A DNA stretch of 64,000 nt from Natranaerobius thermophilus JW/NM-WN-LF (GCF_000020005.1 NC_010718.1:2624001-2688000), one strand, 5' to 3'; positions 18,962-28,192 are shown, counted from the stretch's first letter. Translations and numbers: made by a program. Notes: generated from the letters alone by a model not told the origin.

Positions 18962-20442
18962 TGTCAATGTTCTTTGAAAATGTCACCTAAAAACGCATAA
19001 ATTTGTTCAGAGAAAATGTCACCCCCCAGGAAGGTAGACCGAGTTTTAAACTCGGTCCCTGGTATTTAGTATAGTATCTAAAAGTTCTTGATCAGTCAGG
19101 TCGTAGTTAAGATTTGTTCTTTCACTTTGTTTTCTCCAAGGGTGATTTTCATCTGGGACTATTCTATTTTTAGGTGATTGCGTTGTTTTAACTTTTTTGG
19201 TCATTTTAGTAGTTGAAGGCTTGTCCACAATTTGAGTTTCAAACACCATATCTTTATATTTTACTTTAACTCCAAATTTAGGATTAGATAGGACAGTAAC
19301 TTTAGATTTAGGAACCAGTTGACTATTTTTATCTAAAATTTGATAGTAACTTCCTTCAAAAGAGAAAGTGGCACTGTTGTCCACAGTTCTTTTGAATTTA
19401 GAACAAAGTATATGATCAAGATTAATATCTTGATTTAAACAGGTAAAAGCCGATAGCTCATTTTCGGGCTTTAGGGCAAATCTTTTATTAAAATCAGGCA
19501 AGAAATCTTTTTGTAAAAATTCATTAGCTTTCTCCATGGTAGTTATATTGTGTAGCTTAAAAAGTGTGGGCAGTCTGCTTTGTAAAGTATCAAAAAGCCT
19601 TTCAACTCGTCCTTTTGCTTGTGGAGAGTTAGCAGGTATAATAGTGACTCCTAACTCTTCCATAGCTGCACCAAATTGAGTAGGCTTAACTTGTTTACCT
19701 GCGAGCTGTTCATCAATCGAAAGCTTGTCCGATTTAGGTGATCTAAAAATAGTGTGCTTATCGCTATAAAGACTTGCAGGAATACCATAGTTTGAAATTA
19801 ACTGATGCATAATCTGAAAGTATCCCTCAAGACATTCATTTTCAACAAAAAATAATCCTAGCAAAGCTCCTGTGGCATCATCGATAGCAGCGTGTAAATC
19901 ACAATCAAAGCCAGTGTCAAACCAGTCATAAGGTGAGGCGTCTATTTGTACTAAAAGTCCCATTCTGTCCTTGCGTTTGCGTCTGTGGTGACTCTTACTC
20001 TTTTTATGTTTTTTAGGACTAGAAATTCCAGCTTTACTAAGAATTCTATGAACAACTGGCCTACTGATAGAGATTTTTTCTCGCTCGTTTAAAAGTTCTG
20101 TAAAATGAGTGAAATTTGCATTTGGGTATTTTTCTAACTTTAGAGAAATGATATGTTTTTCAGTACTTTCAGGAACAGAATGATCAGGCTTTTTACCTCG
20201 GCTTTTATGTATGACAAAACTGGGTCCTTCTAGTTGCACTCCTTTCTTCAGTCGTTTAATTTGTCGATCACTGAGGTTCAAAGCTCGTGCTGCATCTCTA
20301 ATGGTTAAGTAGCCATCAATTGTTTGATTGATAATATTTAGTTTTTTAATTTCTTCTTGGGTCATTTGATATGTCACCTTTTTAGTCATAGTGACATTTT
20401 CACAGAACATTCTAGGGGTGACAATATCACAGAACAATTACA
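18962..20442 (-). mobile_element. IS1202-like (ISNCY) insertion sequence
   Basis: The element of about 1.48 kb has 26-bp imperfect terminal inverted repeats: TGTCAATGTTCTTTGAAAAT.. at 18962-18987, and on the opposite strand TGTAATTGTTCTGTGATATT.. ending at 20442, both continuing with TGTCACC. Each end has a second inner copy of the TGTTC..GA.AATGTCAC motif (19003-19022 and 20390-20411), probably transposase binding sites. A 17-bp identical direct repeat flanks it. One intact transposase gene fills the interior. Confidence 0.8.
19046..20389 (-). CDS. IS1202-like DDE transposase
   Basis: The product has 447 residues from the ATG at 20389 (MTKKVTYQMTQEE). A longer frame to 20437 would run through the inverted repeat and is less likely. 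It has an N-terminal helix-turn-helix (IRDAARALNLSDRQIKRLKK) and an rve-type catalytic core. Candidate acidic residues lie in QIDASPYDWF, AAIDDATG and the SPQAKGRVERLFDTLQ helix. The C-terminal part is basic. The length and SPQAKGRVER motif fit the ISNCY/IS1202 group. The gene is complete, so the element could be active. Confidence 0.88.
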   Translation of the reverse strand: MTKKVTYQMTQEEIKKLNIINQTIDGYLTIRDAARALNLSDRQIKRLKKGVQLEGPSFVIHKSRGKKPDHSVPESTEKHIISLKLEKYPNANFTHFTELLNEREKISISRPVVHRILSKAGISSPKKHKKSKSHHRRKRKDRMGLLVQIDASPYDWFDTGFDCDLHAAIDDATGALLGLFFVENECLEGYFQIMHQLISNYGIPASLYSDKHTIFRSPKSDKLSIDEQLAGKQVKPTQFGAAMEELGVTIIPANSPQAKGRVERLFDTLQSRLPTLFKLHNITTMEKANEFLQKDFLPDFNKRFALKPENELSAFTCLNQDINLDHILCSKFKRTVDNSATFSFEGSYYQILDKNSQLVPKSKVTVLSNPKFGVKVKYKDMVFETQIVDKPSTTKMTKKVKTTQSPKNRIVPDENHPWRKQSERTNLNYDLTDQELLDTILNTRDRV

Positions 20443-20459
20443 TTACATTACACCCTCTT
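20443..20459. repeat. Right copy of 17-bp direct repeat flanking the IS
   Basis: TTACATTACACCCTCTT directly follows the right terminal repeat and is identical to 18945-18961. Confidence 0.65.
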
Positions 20460-20493
20460 TTGACTTAAAGATAAATATGTGTTATTGTATTAT

Positions 20494-20524
20494 TTGACCC
20501 CACCCCATAGGGGGTGGATGATAT
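20494..20524 (+). promoter_or_regulatory. Copper-responsive promoter with dyad operator
   Basis: TTGACC (20494-20499) and TGATAT (20519-20524) are separated by 19 bp. The spacer contains the perfect dyad CCACCCC-ATAG-GGGGTGG (20500-20517). C/G-rich dyads of this kind are CsoR operators, while the stretched 19-bp spacing is typical of CueR/MerR promoters. The roughly 130-nt transcribed leader to the copA start is not otherwise recognised. Confidence 0.6.
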
Positions 20525-20659
20525 AAATGGTAAGTAAATAGAAAGACCAAGCGAGAAGCGGTAGTCTGAGTTATAACTGTATAGCTATGACCGCATGTCT
20601 GCCAATTCGTCTGTCCGTTTATCTGCTCATCTCGTAAAATAGCAGGAAGGGGTGAAATA

Positions 20660-23170
20660 ATGAATAATACAACTTTAAAATTAACTGGTATGACCTGTGC
20701 CAATTGTGCACAGCGAATTGAAAAACAGCTGAATAAAACCCAGGGAACAAACAGTGCCCAAGTTAATTTTGCCGTTGAAAAAGCTTACATCGAATACGAT
20801 CCCACCCAAATCAGCGAAGATGATTTAATTAAAATTGTACAAGATTCGGGTTATGATGCTAAGTCGGAAGAACAAGATGAGAAAAATAAAAAAAATGTAG
20901 AACTTAAAATATCCGGTATGACATGTTCCGCATGTTCCCAGAGAGTGGAAAAGAATTTAAATAAACTAGATGGTGTCCATGCCAATGTCAATATCGCAAC
21001 AGAAAAAGCTACAATAACTTATAACCCTACAAAAACCAGCCTAAACAGCTTAAAACAAACTATCAGAGATACCGGTTATGATATTGTTGATGAAGAACTA
21101 GAACAAGAAATCGATCCGGAAGAGGAAAAAATTAAAGAAGCTGCCGAAAGAATGTGGTGGTCTGTTGGATTTGCCAGTGTAGTAATGATCATCATGATGG
21201 TTCACATGTTTGTAACACCTATTCCCTATTATATTCCCATTATATCTGTATTAGGTTTTCCGGTAATCTTTATCTTTGGAAGGAAAACACATCAAGCCAC
21301 ATGGCGCGCCTTAAAAAATGGCAGTCCCAATATGGACACATTAGTAACAATGGGTTCTGCCGTACCTTTTATTTTAAACTTTTTAGGGATCATACTGGGT
21401 CTACCCATTACTTCATTTATTGAAATGGCTACAACTATCATGGCCTTTCACATGATCGGTAAATTCTTAGAAATCAAAGCCAAGGGTAGAGCATCCCAGG
21501 CCATCAAAAAGTTATTGGAAATGGAAGCTAAAACAGCCCGCGTCATTAGAGATGGAGAAGAAAAGGAAGTCCCCATGGAGGAAGTGCAGGTTGGAGATGT
21601 GATGGTGATACGCCCTGGAGAAAAGATTCCTACAGACGGTGTAGTTGTACAGGGTGAAAGCAGCATAGATGAATCAATGGCCACAGGGGAATCCATCCCG
21701 GTAAACAAAACTGTTGAAGATGAAGTTATCGGTGCAACTATTAACAAACAGGGGATATTGCATGTTGAAGCCACAAAAATAGGTAAAGATACATTTTTAT
21801 CCCAGGTTATCAAAATGGTTGAAGAGGCCCAGGGTTCCAAGGTACCCATTCAAGAATTTGCCGATAGAGTTACAGGTTATTTTGTACCCGGAGTTATATT
21901 AATTGCTATAGCTGCCTTTATATCATGGATGGTCTTTCCCGATTTTCATGTATCAGTAGTAGAATATTTTGATTTTCCCTGGTCCACTATAGATTTACCA
22001 CAGTTGTCCCTGGCCCTACTGGCAACTATAGCAGTACTGGTAATTTCTTGTCCCTGTGCCCTGGGGCTTGCAACACCTACAGCCTTGATGGTAGGTAGCG
22101 GACTAGGTGCCGAAAAAGGTGTCCTGATCAGAAAAGGTGAAGCAATCCAAACTATGAAAGATATCAATATAATTGCCTTCGATAAAACAGGCACTATTAC
22201 CAAGGGAAAACCTGAGGTTACTGATGTCATAAACTACAATGGTTTTAGCAGAGAAGATATTCTCTTGTATGCAGGAAGTCTGGAAGCTTCCTCGGAACAT
22301 CCTCTAGGTGAAGCCATTGTGGAAACAGCTAAAGAAGAAAACATCACATTCCAGCAGGTAGAAAACTTTTCGGCAATTACCGGTAAAGGGGTACGAGGAG
22401 AGATTAACAATAAAGAAGTGCTAGTTGGCAGTCGAAAGCTGATGGCGGAAAAAGATATTGAACACCAGCATCTCAACAGTGAGCTAGAAAGATTAGAAGA
22501 TGAAGCTAAAACAGCCATGCTAGTAGCCATAGATGGTAAAATGGCGGGCATTGTAGCCGTTGCCGATACCTTGAAAGAAGACTCTATTCAAGCTATTGAA
22601 GAAATCGAACAACTAGGAATGAAAACCGCCATGATTACAGGAGATAACGAAAGAACAGCCAATGCCATAGCCAAAAAAGTCGGGATCAGCAGTGTACTTG
22701 CCGAGGTACTTCCCGACGGTAAGGTTGATGAAATCAAAAAGCTTCAAGATGAATACGGAAATGTAGCCATGGTGGGAGATGGTATCAACGATGCTCCGGC
22801 TCTAAAACAGGCAAATATCGGTATAGCCATCGGAACCGGAACGGATATAGCCATCGAAGCAGCTGATATAACCGTTATTCGAGGTGACTTAAGTGCAGTG
22901 GTATCTGGCATTAAATTATCCAAAGCTACCTTCAAAAAAATCGTAGAAAACTATTTCTGGGCCTGGTTTTACAATGCCATAGCCATCCCAGCAGCTTTCT
23001 TGGGACTAATTCACCCAATTATCGGGGCTGCTGCCATGGCAGCAAGCTCTATCAATGTAGTCCTAAACTCTACACGACTAAAGAAAGCAAAAGTAGACCC
23101 ATCTTACGATAGGGAGGATTTAAAAGGCAGTCATCACAAAGGTGAACAGTCATTAGAAGCTAAGGTTTAA
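20660..23170 (+). CDS. copA: Copper-translocating P1B-type ATPase
   Basis: A protein of 836 residues with two N-terminal heavy-metal-associated domains ([12 protein letters not shown] at about 10-21 and [12 protein letters not shown] at about 85-96). Membrane helices follow, then the metal-binding CPC motif ([18 protein letters not shown]), phosphorylation motif DKTGTITKG, and the nucleotide-binding region with [16 protein letters not shown] and [11 protein letters not shown] with these neighbouring residues points to Cu+ export across the cytoplasmic membrane. The ATG has AAGGGGTGA upstream. It is preceded by a copper-type operator and followed by its own terminator. No copZ or csoR gene lies nearby. 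Confidence 0.95.
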   Translation: MNNTTLKLTGMTCANCAQRIEKQLNKTQGTNSAQVNFAVEKAYIEYDPTQISEDDLIKIVQDSGYDAKSEEQDEKNKKNVELKISGMTCSACSQRVEKNLNKLDGVHANVNIATEKATITYNPTKTSLNSLKQTIRDTGYDIVDEELEQEIDPEEEKIKEAAERMWWSVGFASVVMIIMMVHMFVTPIPYYIPIISVLGFPVIFIFGRKTHQATWRALKNGSPNMDTLVTMGSAVPFILNFLGIILGLPITSFIEMATTIMAFHMIGKFLEIKAKGRASQAIKKLLEMEAKTARVIRDGEEKEVPMEEVQVGDVMVIRPGEKIPTDGVVVQGESSIDESMATGESIPVNKTVEDEVIGATINKQGILHVEATKIGKDTFLSQVIKMVEEAQGSKVPIQEFADRVTGYFVPGVILIAIAAFISWMVFPDFHVSVVEYFDFPWSTIDLPQLSLALLATIAVLVISCPCALGLATPTALMVGSGLGAEKGVLIRKGEAIQTMKDINIIAFDKTGTITKGKPEVTDVINYNGFSREDILLYAGSLEASSEHPLGEAIVETAKEENITFQQVENFSAITGKGVRGEINNKEVLVGSRKLMAEKDIEHQHLNSELERLEDEAKTAMLVAIDGKMAGIVAVADTLKEDSIQAIEEIEQLGMKTAMITGDNERTANAIAKKVGISSVLAEVLPDGKVDEIKKLQDEYGNVAMVGDGINDAPALKQANIGIAIGTGTDIAIEAADITVIRGDLSAVVSGIKLSKATFKKIVENYFWAWFYNAIAIPAAFLGLIHPIIGAAAMAASSINVVLNSTRLKKAKVDPSYDREDLKGSHHKGEQSLEAKV

Positions 23171-23240
23171 GTATAGAATCAAATTAATTATCAAAAGCAA
23201 TTTGTAAGACCACCTGTGTGTGAAGTTAATTAATTGAAAT

Positions 23241-23285
23241 AAACCCCACTCCATTTTGAGCCCGAAATCAAAAGGAGTGGGGTTT
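23241..23285 (+). terminator. Terminator after copA
   Basis: AAACCCCACTCC (23241-23252) pairs with GGAGTGGGGTTT (23274-23285), extended inside by TTTTGA/TCAAAA. Confidence 0.92.
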
Positions 23286-23377
23286 AAAATTTAAATTAAA
23301 AACTATAACTTCCCCAATTTTTTCTAGACAACCCCTTCCCCTTTTACAGGACTTTATGTTAGAATTCAATATAACAG

Positions 23378-23393
23378 TTGAACAGTTGTGCAA
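23378..23393 (+). promoter_or_regulatory. Candidate ArsR/SmtB-family operator
   Basis: TTGAACA-GT-TGTGCAA is an inverted repeat with one mismatch just upstream of the metalloregulator gene at 23427, where autoregulation is expected. Confidence 0.45.
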
Positions 23394-23426
23394 ATGTTAA
23401 CATCAAAAATAATTGGAGGGTTATCA

Positions 23427-23783
23427 GTGACCAAAAAAGATACATGTCAAGAGTTCTGTTTTGATAGTGAAGCAGTGGAGCATGTTCAAAAACATATGTT
23501 GAATGAACAGGATATTGATAAAATGGCTGAAACCTTTAAAATACTGGCAGATCCTACCCGGGTAAAAATTTTACATGCCCTGGCTCATAAAGAACTGTGT
23601 GTATGTGATATCGCAGTCACCCTGGATATGAAAGTATCGGCAGTTTCTCATCAATTGAGATTATTAAAAAGCGCCCGATTAGTTAAACAAAGGCGAGAAG
23701 GCAAGAATGTTTATTATCAATTGGATGATCACCATGTAGAGCAACTCTTTGAAAAAACACTAGAACACATCAAGCATCAATAA
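23427..23783 (+). CDS. cadC: ArsR/SmtB-family metal sensor, CadC-like
   Basis: The protein has 118 residues from the GTG at 23427, which follows GGAGGG. An upstream in-frame start at 23388 would lie before the ribosome binding site. The winged helix carries the alpha-3 metal site ELCVCDIA and the recognition segment VSAVSHQLRLLKSARLV. The N-terminal Cys residues in DTCQEFCFD correspond to the CadC alpha-3N cadmium, lead and zinc site. It should repress its own operon until metal binds. The next gene is the matching ATPase, 96 bp downstream. Confidence 0.9.
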   Translation: MTKKDTCQEFCFDSEAVEHVQKHMLNEQDIDKMAETFKILADPTRVKILHALAHKELCVCDIAVTLDMKVSAVSHQLRLLKSARLVKQRREGKNVYYQLDDHHVEQLFEKTLEHIKHQ

Positions 23784-23879
23784 CCGACATTACAGGATTC
23801 GGATTCAATAACTGCAGATACGCTTGTACTTGTTTTACTTTCTTAAACTTGTTGTGTTTCTGTCAAGGGAGGGGAAATC

Positions 23880-26054
23880 ATGAAATATTATTTGCGAGGA
23901 CTGGACTGTCCCAGCTGTGCAGCTAAAATAGAACGGAAATTAAATAACTTAAATCCAAATCCGAATCAAGAGATAAATATTAATCTTAACAATAATACTG
24001 TCGAATTGGACCCCGAATTATACGAGGAAGCTCAAAAAATAGTCGATGATATTGAACCTGGAGTGAAACTAATTCCCAAGGAAAATAACAAGGAACAACC
24101 CCATAATAACTATGAAGATGATCACAGTTCCAATTTAAAACAAGAATATTTAAAGATAATCATATCACTAGGATTACTAATATTTGGATTTATCTTTAGG
24201 GAAGAGCTGCAAAACACTCCATGGGCGATAGCAGACTATTCTGTATTTTTAATCGCCTATTTCCTGGTCGGCGGTCACGTTGTTATTTCTGCTGTTAAAA
24301 ATTTAGTTCGCAGAGATATATTTAACGAAAAGTTCCTTATGACCATTGCTACCCTTGGTGCTATTTTGATTCAAGAATTACCAGAAGCGGTAGCCGTTAT
24401 GTTGTTTTATGCAGTAGGTGAGCTATTCCAAGACCTGGCCGTTAATAAATCACGCCGCTCGATTTCTTCCCTATTAGATCTAAGGCCTGAGTTTGCCAAC
24501 CTTATAACTGAAAAGGGTACCGAACAGGTCTCTCCGGAACAGGTGACACCTGGCGATGTAATTGAAATCTATCCAGGAGAACGCATCCCCTTAGATGGAA
24601 AAGTTTTATCTGGTGAGTCATACATTAATGCCAGTGCCCTAACAGGTGAATCCGTTCCAGAAAGTGTAGGCCCCGGTGAACAAGTAATGGCTGGAACTAT
24701 CAATGAAAATAACTTGCTTAGGGTACAAGTCACTAAAGAATTTAATAACTCATCTGTCGCCAAGATTTTTGATTTGGTAGAAAAAGCAGCCGAACGAAAA
24801 GCTCCTACAGAAAAGTTCATCACTACCTTTGCGGCTTGGTATACGCCTGTAGTTGTAGGAGGAGCTGCAGTGTTGGCCACTATACCACCGCTATTGATTC
24901 CGGGAGCAGAATTTAGTGAGTGGATATACCGGGCATTGATACTTCTGGTGATATCTTGTCCCTGTGCTTTGGTACTATCCATACCTCTCGGCTATTTTGG
25001 AGGTATAGGAGGAGCATCGAGAGGAGGAATATTAGTAAAAGGTGCCAACTTTCTAGATGCCTTGATTGATGCCGATACAGTAGTCTTTGACAAAACAGGT
25101 ACACTAACTGAGGGGACTTTTCAAGTTGTCAAAATTAATCCCAAAAACGGATTTTCAGACCAAGAATTATTGAACTATGCCTCTACAGCAGAAATTTACT
25201 CAAATCATCCCATCGCCAGATCCATATTACACGAAGCAAAGCATAAGTTTAACTTTTCTAGGGAAGAACTCAAAGCTAAAGTTTTAAAACAGCGAGAAGA
25301 CAAAGGTTTCGGTGTAAAAACAACATTGTCAGATGGTAGTGTGATTTTAGCCGGCAGCGAAAAATTGCTGACAAAGGAAAGTATCAACATGGACTTAACA
25401 GATGAAAAAGACAATGGTGAAACTATCGTTCATGTGGCTGTAGACGACAAATACGTTGGTTACCTGATTCTTGATGATGAAATAAAAGCCGATGCGGCAG
25501 AGATTGTAGCCAAACTAAAAGCCAAAGGCGTTTCACACACAGTCATGCTCTCGGGAGATGAAGAACAAACTGCCAAGCGTGTAGCCAAACAACTGAATAT
25601 AGATAAATATTATGCAGGTTTACTACCAGAAGAAAAAATTGAGATAATGGATGAACTAATCGCCAATAAGACTGGAGATGAGAAAATATTATATGTGGGT
25701 GATGGCATCAACGATGCTCCCGTAATCACCAGGGCCGATGTTGGTATAGCCATGGGTGCGCTGGGAACGGATGCTGCCATTGAAGCTGCAGATATAGTCC
25801 TAATGGATGATAATCTAGACAAAATTCCTTTGAGTTTAGATGTCGCCCGAAAAACCCGACGAATTGTATTACAAAATATCGTCTTCGCCTTGGGAGTAAA
25901 AGCAGCTTTTGTATCCCTGGGAGCTTTGGGAATGGCGACCATGTGGGGTGCAATTTTTGCAGATGTAGGTGTAGCACTTTTGGCAGTATTTAATTCTACC
26001 AGGGCATTGAGAACACCGGGAAAGCTATCCCAATACAATTCTGATTCTGAATAA
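23880..26054 (+). CDS. cadA: Cd2+/Zn2+/Pb2+-exporting P1B-type ATPase
   Basis: A protein of 724 residues with one N-terminal HMA domain (GLDCPSCAAKIE), a short acidic and His-containing linker (NNYEDDHSSN), membrane helices, CPC in ISCPCALVLSIPLGYFGGIG, DKTGTLTEG, SNHPIARSI and [16 protein letters not shown]. The residues after CPC and the N-terminal DCPSCA motif follow the CadA/ZntA group and not CopA. AGGGAGGGGA lies before the ATG. With the upstream CadC-like sensor it forms a metal-inducible resistance operon. A terminator follows at 26085-26135. Confidence 0.93.
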   Translation: MKYYLRGLDCPSCAAKIERKLNNLNPNPNQEININLNNNTVELDPELYEEAQKIVDDIEPGVKLIPKENNKEQPHNNYEDDHSSNLKQEYLKIIISLGLLIFGFIFREELQNTPWAIADYSVFLIAYFLVGGHVVISAVKNLVRRDIFNEKFLMTIATLGAILIQELPEAVAVMLFYAVGELFQDLAVNKSRRSISSLLDLRPEFANLITEKGTEQVSPEQVTPGDVIEIYPGERIPLDGKVLSGESYINASALTGESVPESVGPGEQVMAGTINENNLLRVQVTKEFNNSSVAKIFDLVEKAAERKAPTEKFITTFAAWYTPVVVGGAAVLATIPPLLIPGAEFSEWIYRALILLVISCPCALVLSIPLGYFGGIGGASRGGILVKGANFLDALIDADTVVFDKTGTLTEGTFQVVKINPKNGFSDQELLNYASTAEIYSNHPIARSILHEAKHKFNFSREELKAKVLKQREDKGFGVKTTLSDGSVILAGSEKLLTKESINMDLTDEKDNGETIVHVAVDDKYVGYLILDDEIKADAAEIVAKLKAKGVSHTVMLSGDEEQTAKRVAKQLNIDKYYAGLLPEEKIEIMDELIANKTGDEKILYVGDGINDAPVITRADVGIAMGALGTDAAIEAADIVLMDDNLDKIPLSLDVARKTRRIVLQNIVFALGVKAAFVSLGALGMATMWGAIFADVGVALLAVFNSTRALRTPGKLSQYNSDSE

Positions 26055-26084
26055 ATATCTGTGATTATTTGATTATATTAACTA

Positions 26085-26135
26085 AAAACCAGCCAGGAAA
26101 AGTAAGCATTTAAAGTGAACTTCCCGGCTGGTTTT
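26085..26135. terminator. Terminator between convergent cadA and prepilin genes
   Basis: AAAACCAGCCAGGAA (26085-26099) pairs with TTCCCGGCTGGTTTT (26121-26135) with one mismatch and T-rich exits in both directions. Confidence 0.9.
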
Positions 26136-26184
26136 AATTTGTCTCCAAGTATGAGCTTTTATATTAATCTTGTTCATTGAATTA

Positions 26185-26562
26185 TCAATCGTTATTTCCT
26201 GGTTCCCAAGTTACTTCTACATCATTGACATCATCTAAATCCCAGTCAACTTCATCACAGTCAGGAAGTCTCAAATCATCTTCATCATCTACATCTATAT
26301 ATTTAGAAAAATCATCGAATTCGTCAATTTCTCCTTTATCTTCTAAATAGATAGCAGTTTTAATAGCGTTTTCCAATTGCTGCTTTTCAGCTCGGCAGGC
26401 CTCTTTTTCGGCTTCACCTATATAACTCATGACATTTGGTGCCACCAAGGCTATTAAAATTCCAATTATTCCAATGACTGCTATTAACTCAATTAAAGTA
26501 AAACCATTTTTGTCTTTAAACAGCCTTGAAACTTTATTATGTAATTTCTTTATAAAAATCAT
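26185..26562 (-). CDS. Type IV prepilin-like protein (pseudopilin)
   Basis: A protein of 125 residues with a basic leader ending KDKNG and then the class III signal and methylation motif FTLIELIAVIGIIGILIALV, so prepilin peptidase should cut after Gly20. The mature part has a helical stalk (APNVMSYIGEAEKEACRAEK) and a very acidic C-terminal region rich in Asp and Glu, with two cysteines that could form a disulfide. The ATG follows AAGGAGGGAATTAA. It is downstream of, and homologous to, the second prepilin gene. No assembly ATPase or peptidase gene is nearby, so it is either a minor pilin set or served by machinery elsewhere. Confidence 0.9.
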   Translation of the reverse strand: MIFIKKLHNKVSRLFKDKNGFTLIELIAVIGIIGILIALVAPNVMSYIGEAEKEACRAEKQQLENAIKTAIYLEDKGEIDEFDDFSKYIDVDDEDDLRLPDCDEVDWDLDDVNDVEVTWEPGNND

Positions 26563-26658
26563 TTAATTCCCTCCTTTTTATATGAGCAGTTCTGTTAAGT
26601 TATAAGAACTATCGTACTTTTACGAACAATAAGCCAACTACTTTTAAGCTGAAACCAA

Positions 26659-27150
26659 TTAAAAGGGCCATGGTAAGAAGGAAGGCCACCACGGTGGACT
26701 ATCATCGTCATTGTCTCCCCCATTTTCATCATTATCGTCATCATTTCCCCCATTTTCTTCTTCGTTGTTATCATTACCATTTTCTTTACCATTATCTGGT
26801 TCTGTCAACAAAGCATCCAGCATATCTGATAAGTCGTCATAATCATCACATGAGTCAGCTGGATTGCCATCTATGTATTTTTCAATTTTCGATGCAATTT
26901 GTTTACTATTTTCTGCCTCTAAGTCATCTTCCGCAATTTCTCCTGTGGCAATAGCCGTTTGCAAGGCATCACTCACCTGTTTTTTTGCCGCGTCACAAGC
27001 CATTTCTTCAGCTTCATTAATATAACTCATCACATTTGGCGCAACCAAAACAACAAGAATCCCAATAATAGCAATTACAGCTATCAATTCAATCAAAGTA
27101 AATCCACGGGGATTACAGACACAGAAATCTTTTCTAGCTTTTTTAAAAAT
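26659..27150 (-). CDS. Type IV prepilin-like protein, probable ATT start
   Basis: The first in-frame ATG, GTG or TTG falls inside the pilin motif, which would destroy the leader. The frame stays open upstream to ATT at 27150, six bases after AGGAGGG, reading (M)FKKARKDFCVCNPRG and then FTLIELIAVIAIIGILVVLV. I therefore place the start at the ATT (163 residues). The helical stalk resembles the neighbour (APNVMSYINEAEEMACDAAK). The C-terminus is a run of Asn, Asp, Glu and Gly ending in the aromatic, proline-rich tail SPPWWPSFLPWPF. It is upstream of the second prepilin gene on the same strand. The start codon is inferred and not proven. Confidence 0.82.
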   Translation of the reverse strand: MFKKARKDFCVCNPRGFTLIELIAVIAIIGILVVLVAPNVMSYINEAEEMACDAAKKQVSDALQTAIATGEIAEDDLEAENSKQIASKIEKYIDGNPADSCDDYDDLSDMLDALLTEPDNGKENGNDNNEEENGGNDDDNDENGGDNDDDSPPWWPSFLPWPF

Positions 27151-27320
27151 ACAGTTCCCTCCTTTTCTTAAATAAGTTTATAATACAATTTTAAATTATA
27201 GTCCTTGTATATAATCCTAGAATTCTTTTTAAGCTTATTTATAATTATTTAGGACTTTTTTATTAATGTAAATAGGTCTTGCGACTCTTTTTAGACAAAA
27301 ATCATTTTTTTAATTTGCTC

Positions 27321-27348
27321 TTGAATGTATTTTTGAATATGTTATAAT
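27321..27348 (+). promoter_or_regulatory. Promoter of THF riboswitch-folT unit
   Basis: TTGAAT (27321-27326) and TATAAT (27343-27348) with a 16-bp spacer place transcription start a few bases before the aptamer. Confidence 0.7.
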
Positions 27349-27356
27349 GGAAAAAA

Positions 27357-27456
27357 GTGGTAGAGTAGGTGTCTCGCGTTAAGTGCCAAGGGATGGGACG
27401 TTGCCCTTGGACGAAAGCTATTAAGAGCTGCGTTGGGACATCGCGTTCGCTATCAC
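27357..27456 (+). promoter_or_regulatory. Tetrahydrofolate (THF) riboswitch
   Basis: GTGGTAG (27357-27363) pairs with CTATCAC (27450-27456) as P1. Between them lie the conserved AGAGTAGGTGTCTCGCGTTA start, the AAGTGCC/GGGATGGGACGTTGCC core and GGACGAAAG, as in folE/folT THF riboswitches. It precedes a FolT gene, which supports the identity. Expression platform: CACATCAA at 27454-27461 shares bases with P1 and pairs with TTGATGTG at 27499-27506. Confidence 0.92.
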
Positions 27457-27519
27457 ATCAATAAGGAAAGAAAGTTAAGATTAACAAACTTCCTTCCTTT
27501 GATGTGGTAGAACTACCAC
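27454..27519 (+). promoter_or_regulatory. THF riboswitch expression platform hairpins
   Basis: A long stem, CACATCAATAAGGAAAG with CTTCCTTCCTTTGATGTG (27454-27506), overlaps the 3' strand of aptamer P1. A second hairpin, GTGGTAG-AA-CTACCAC (27504-27519), precedes AGAAGGAGG of folT. CTACCAC could also pair with the aptamer's 5' strand, whose sequence is the same GTGGTAG, so mutually exclusive states are available. Confidence 0.6.
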
Positions 27520-27546
27520 GTCAAATCAGAGAAGGAGGTTTTATTT

Positions 27547-28104
27547 TTGAAAAACTTTTTTAAAAACCCACATGCCCTGGCGATCATGGGGTTATTAGCA
27601 GCTGTTAATGTAGTTTTAGGATTGGTAACTTCGGGTTTTACGATCTCTTTTGGCGGAATAGCTGGGGTAAAAATTGGTTTAGGTGGACTACCCATTATTC
27701 TTGCTGGAATTTTACTCGGTCCGCTAGCTGGAGGTGTAGTTGGTATTGTCAGTGATTTGGTAGGATTTCTATTAGTACCTATGGGCCCTTATATGCCGCA
27801 TTTCACCTTAACGGCTGCATTAACGGGAATTATTCCTTGTTTGGTCCTAAAGCTTACTAATGGAAAGAGAGAGATACCAAGCTTTTTACACTTATTACTA
27901 GGAATAGGAATTGGACAAGCCATTACAACTGTTATTTTAGTACCCTATTTTTCATACATCTTATTTGGTCTGCCACTGTTGTACACAGTTCTCGGTAATG
28001 CTATCAGTCAGTTAATTAGTGTACCACTCTATGCCTATATTAGCTTATTTATTTTAAAGTCCTCAAAAATTAGATCCATGACAGACACCGCCTCACAAAA
28101 ATAG
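27547..28104 (+). CDS. folT: Folate ECF transporter S component
   Basis: A membrane protein of 185 residues with about six hydrophobic segments, starting at TTG 27547 behind AGAAGGAGG. The sequence pattern AIMGLLAAVNVVLGLV, FGGIAGVKIGLGGLPIILAG, GPLAGGVVGIVSDLVGF and PMGPYMPHFTLTAALTGI is that of FolT substrate-binding subunits. It would bind folate and work with the shared EcfA/EcfA'/EcfT energising module, which is not encoded here. The THF riboswitch directly upstream supports both function and feedback control. A terminator follows at 28162-28192. Confidence 0.93.
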   Translation: MKNFFKNPHALAIMGLLAAVNVVLGLVTSGFTISFGGIAGVKIGLGGLPIILAGILLGPLAGGVVGIVSDLVGFLLVPMGPYMPHFTLTAALTGIIPCLVLKLTNGKREIPSFLHLLLGIGIGQAITTVILVPYFSYILFGLPLLYTVLGNAISQLISVPLYAYISLFILKSSKIRSMTDTASQK

Positions 28105-28161
28105 AAAGCAAATTCCATTACGTTCTAAATTTACTAAGTGAGGTTATTTGTAAAGGCAATG

Positions 28162-28192
28162 ATAATAGGCAGGCCGATCGCCTGTCTATTAT
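28162..28192 (+). terminator. Terminator after folT
   Basis: ATAATAGGCAGGC (28162-28174) pairs with GCCTGTCTATTAT (28180-28192) around a short CGATC loop. Confidence 0.85.

Noticed and set aside
20482-20703. Minus-strand frame across the copA promoter
   Set aside because: It covers the operator dyad and leader, has no ribosome binding site and no known relatives.
26670-26954. Plus-strand frame opposite the prepilin gene
   Set aside because: His/Tyr/Leu-rich antisense of the Asn/Asp/Glu-rich pilin tail, without start signals.
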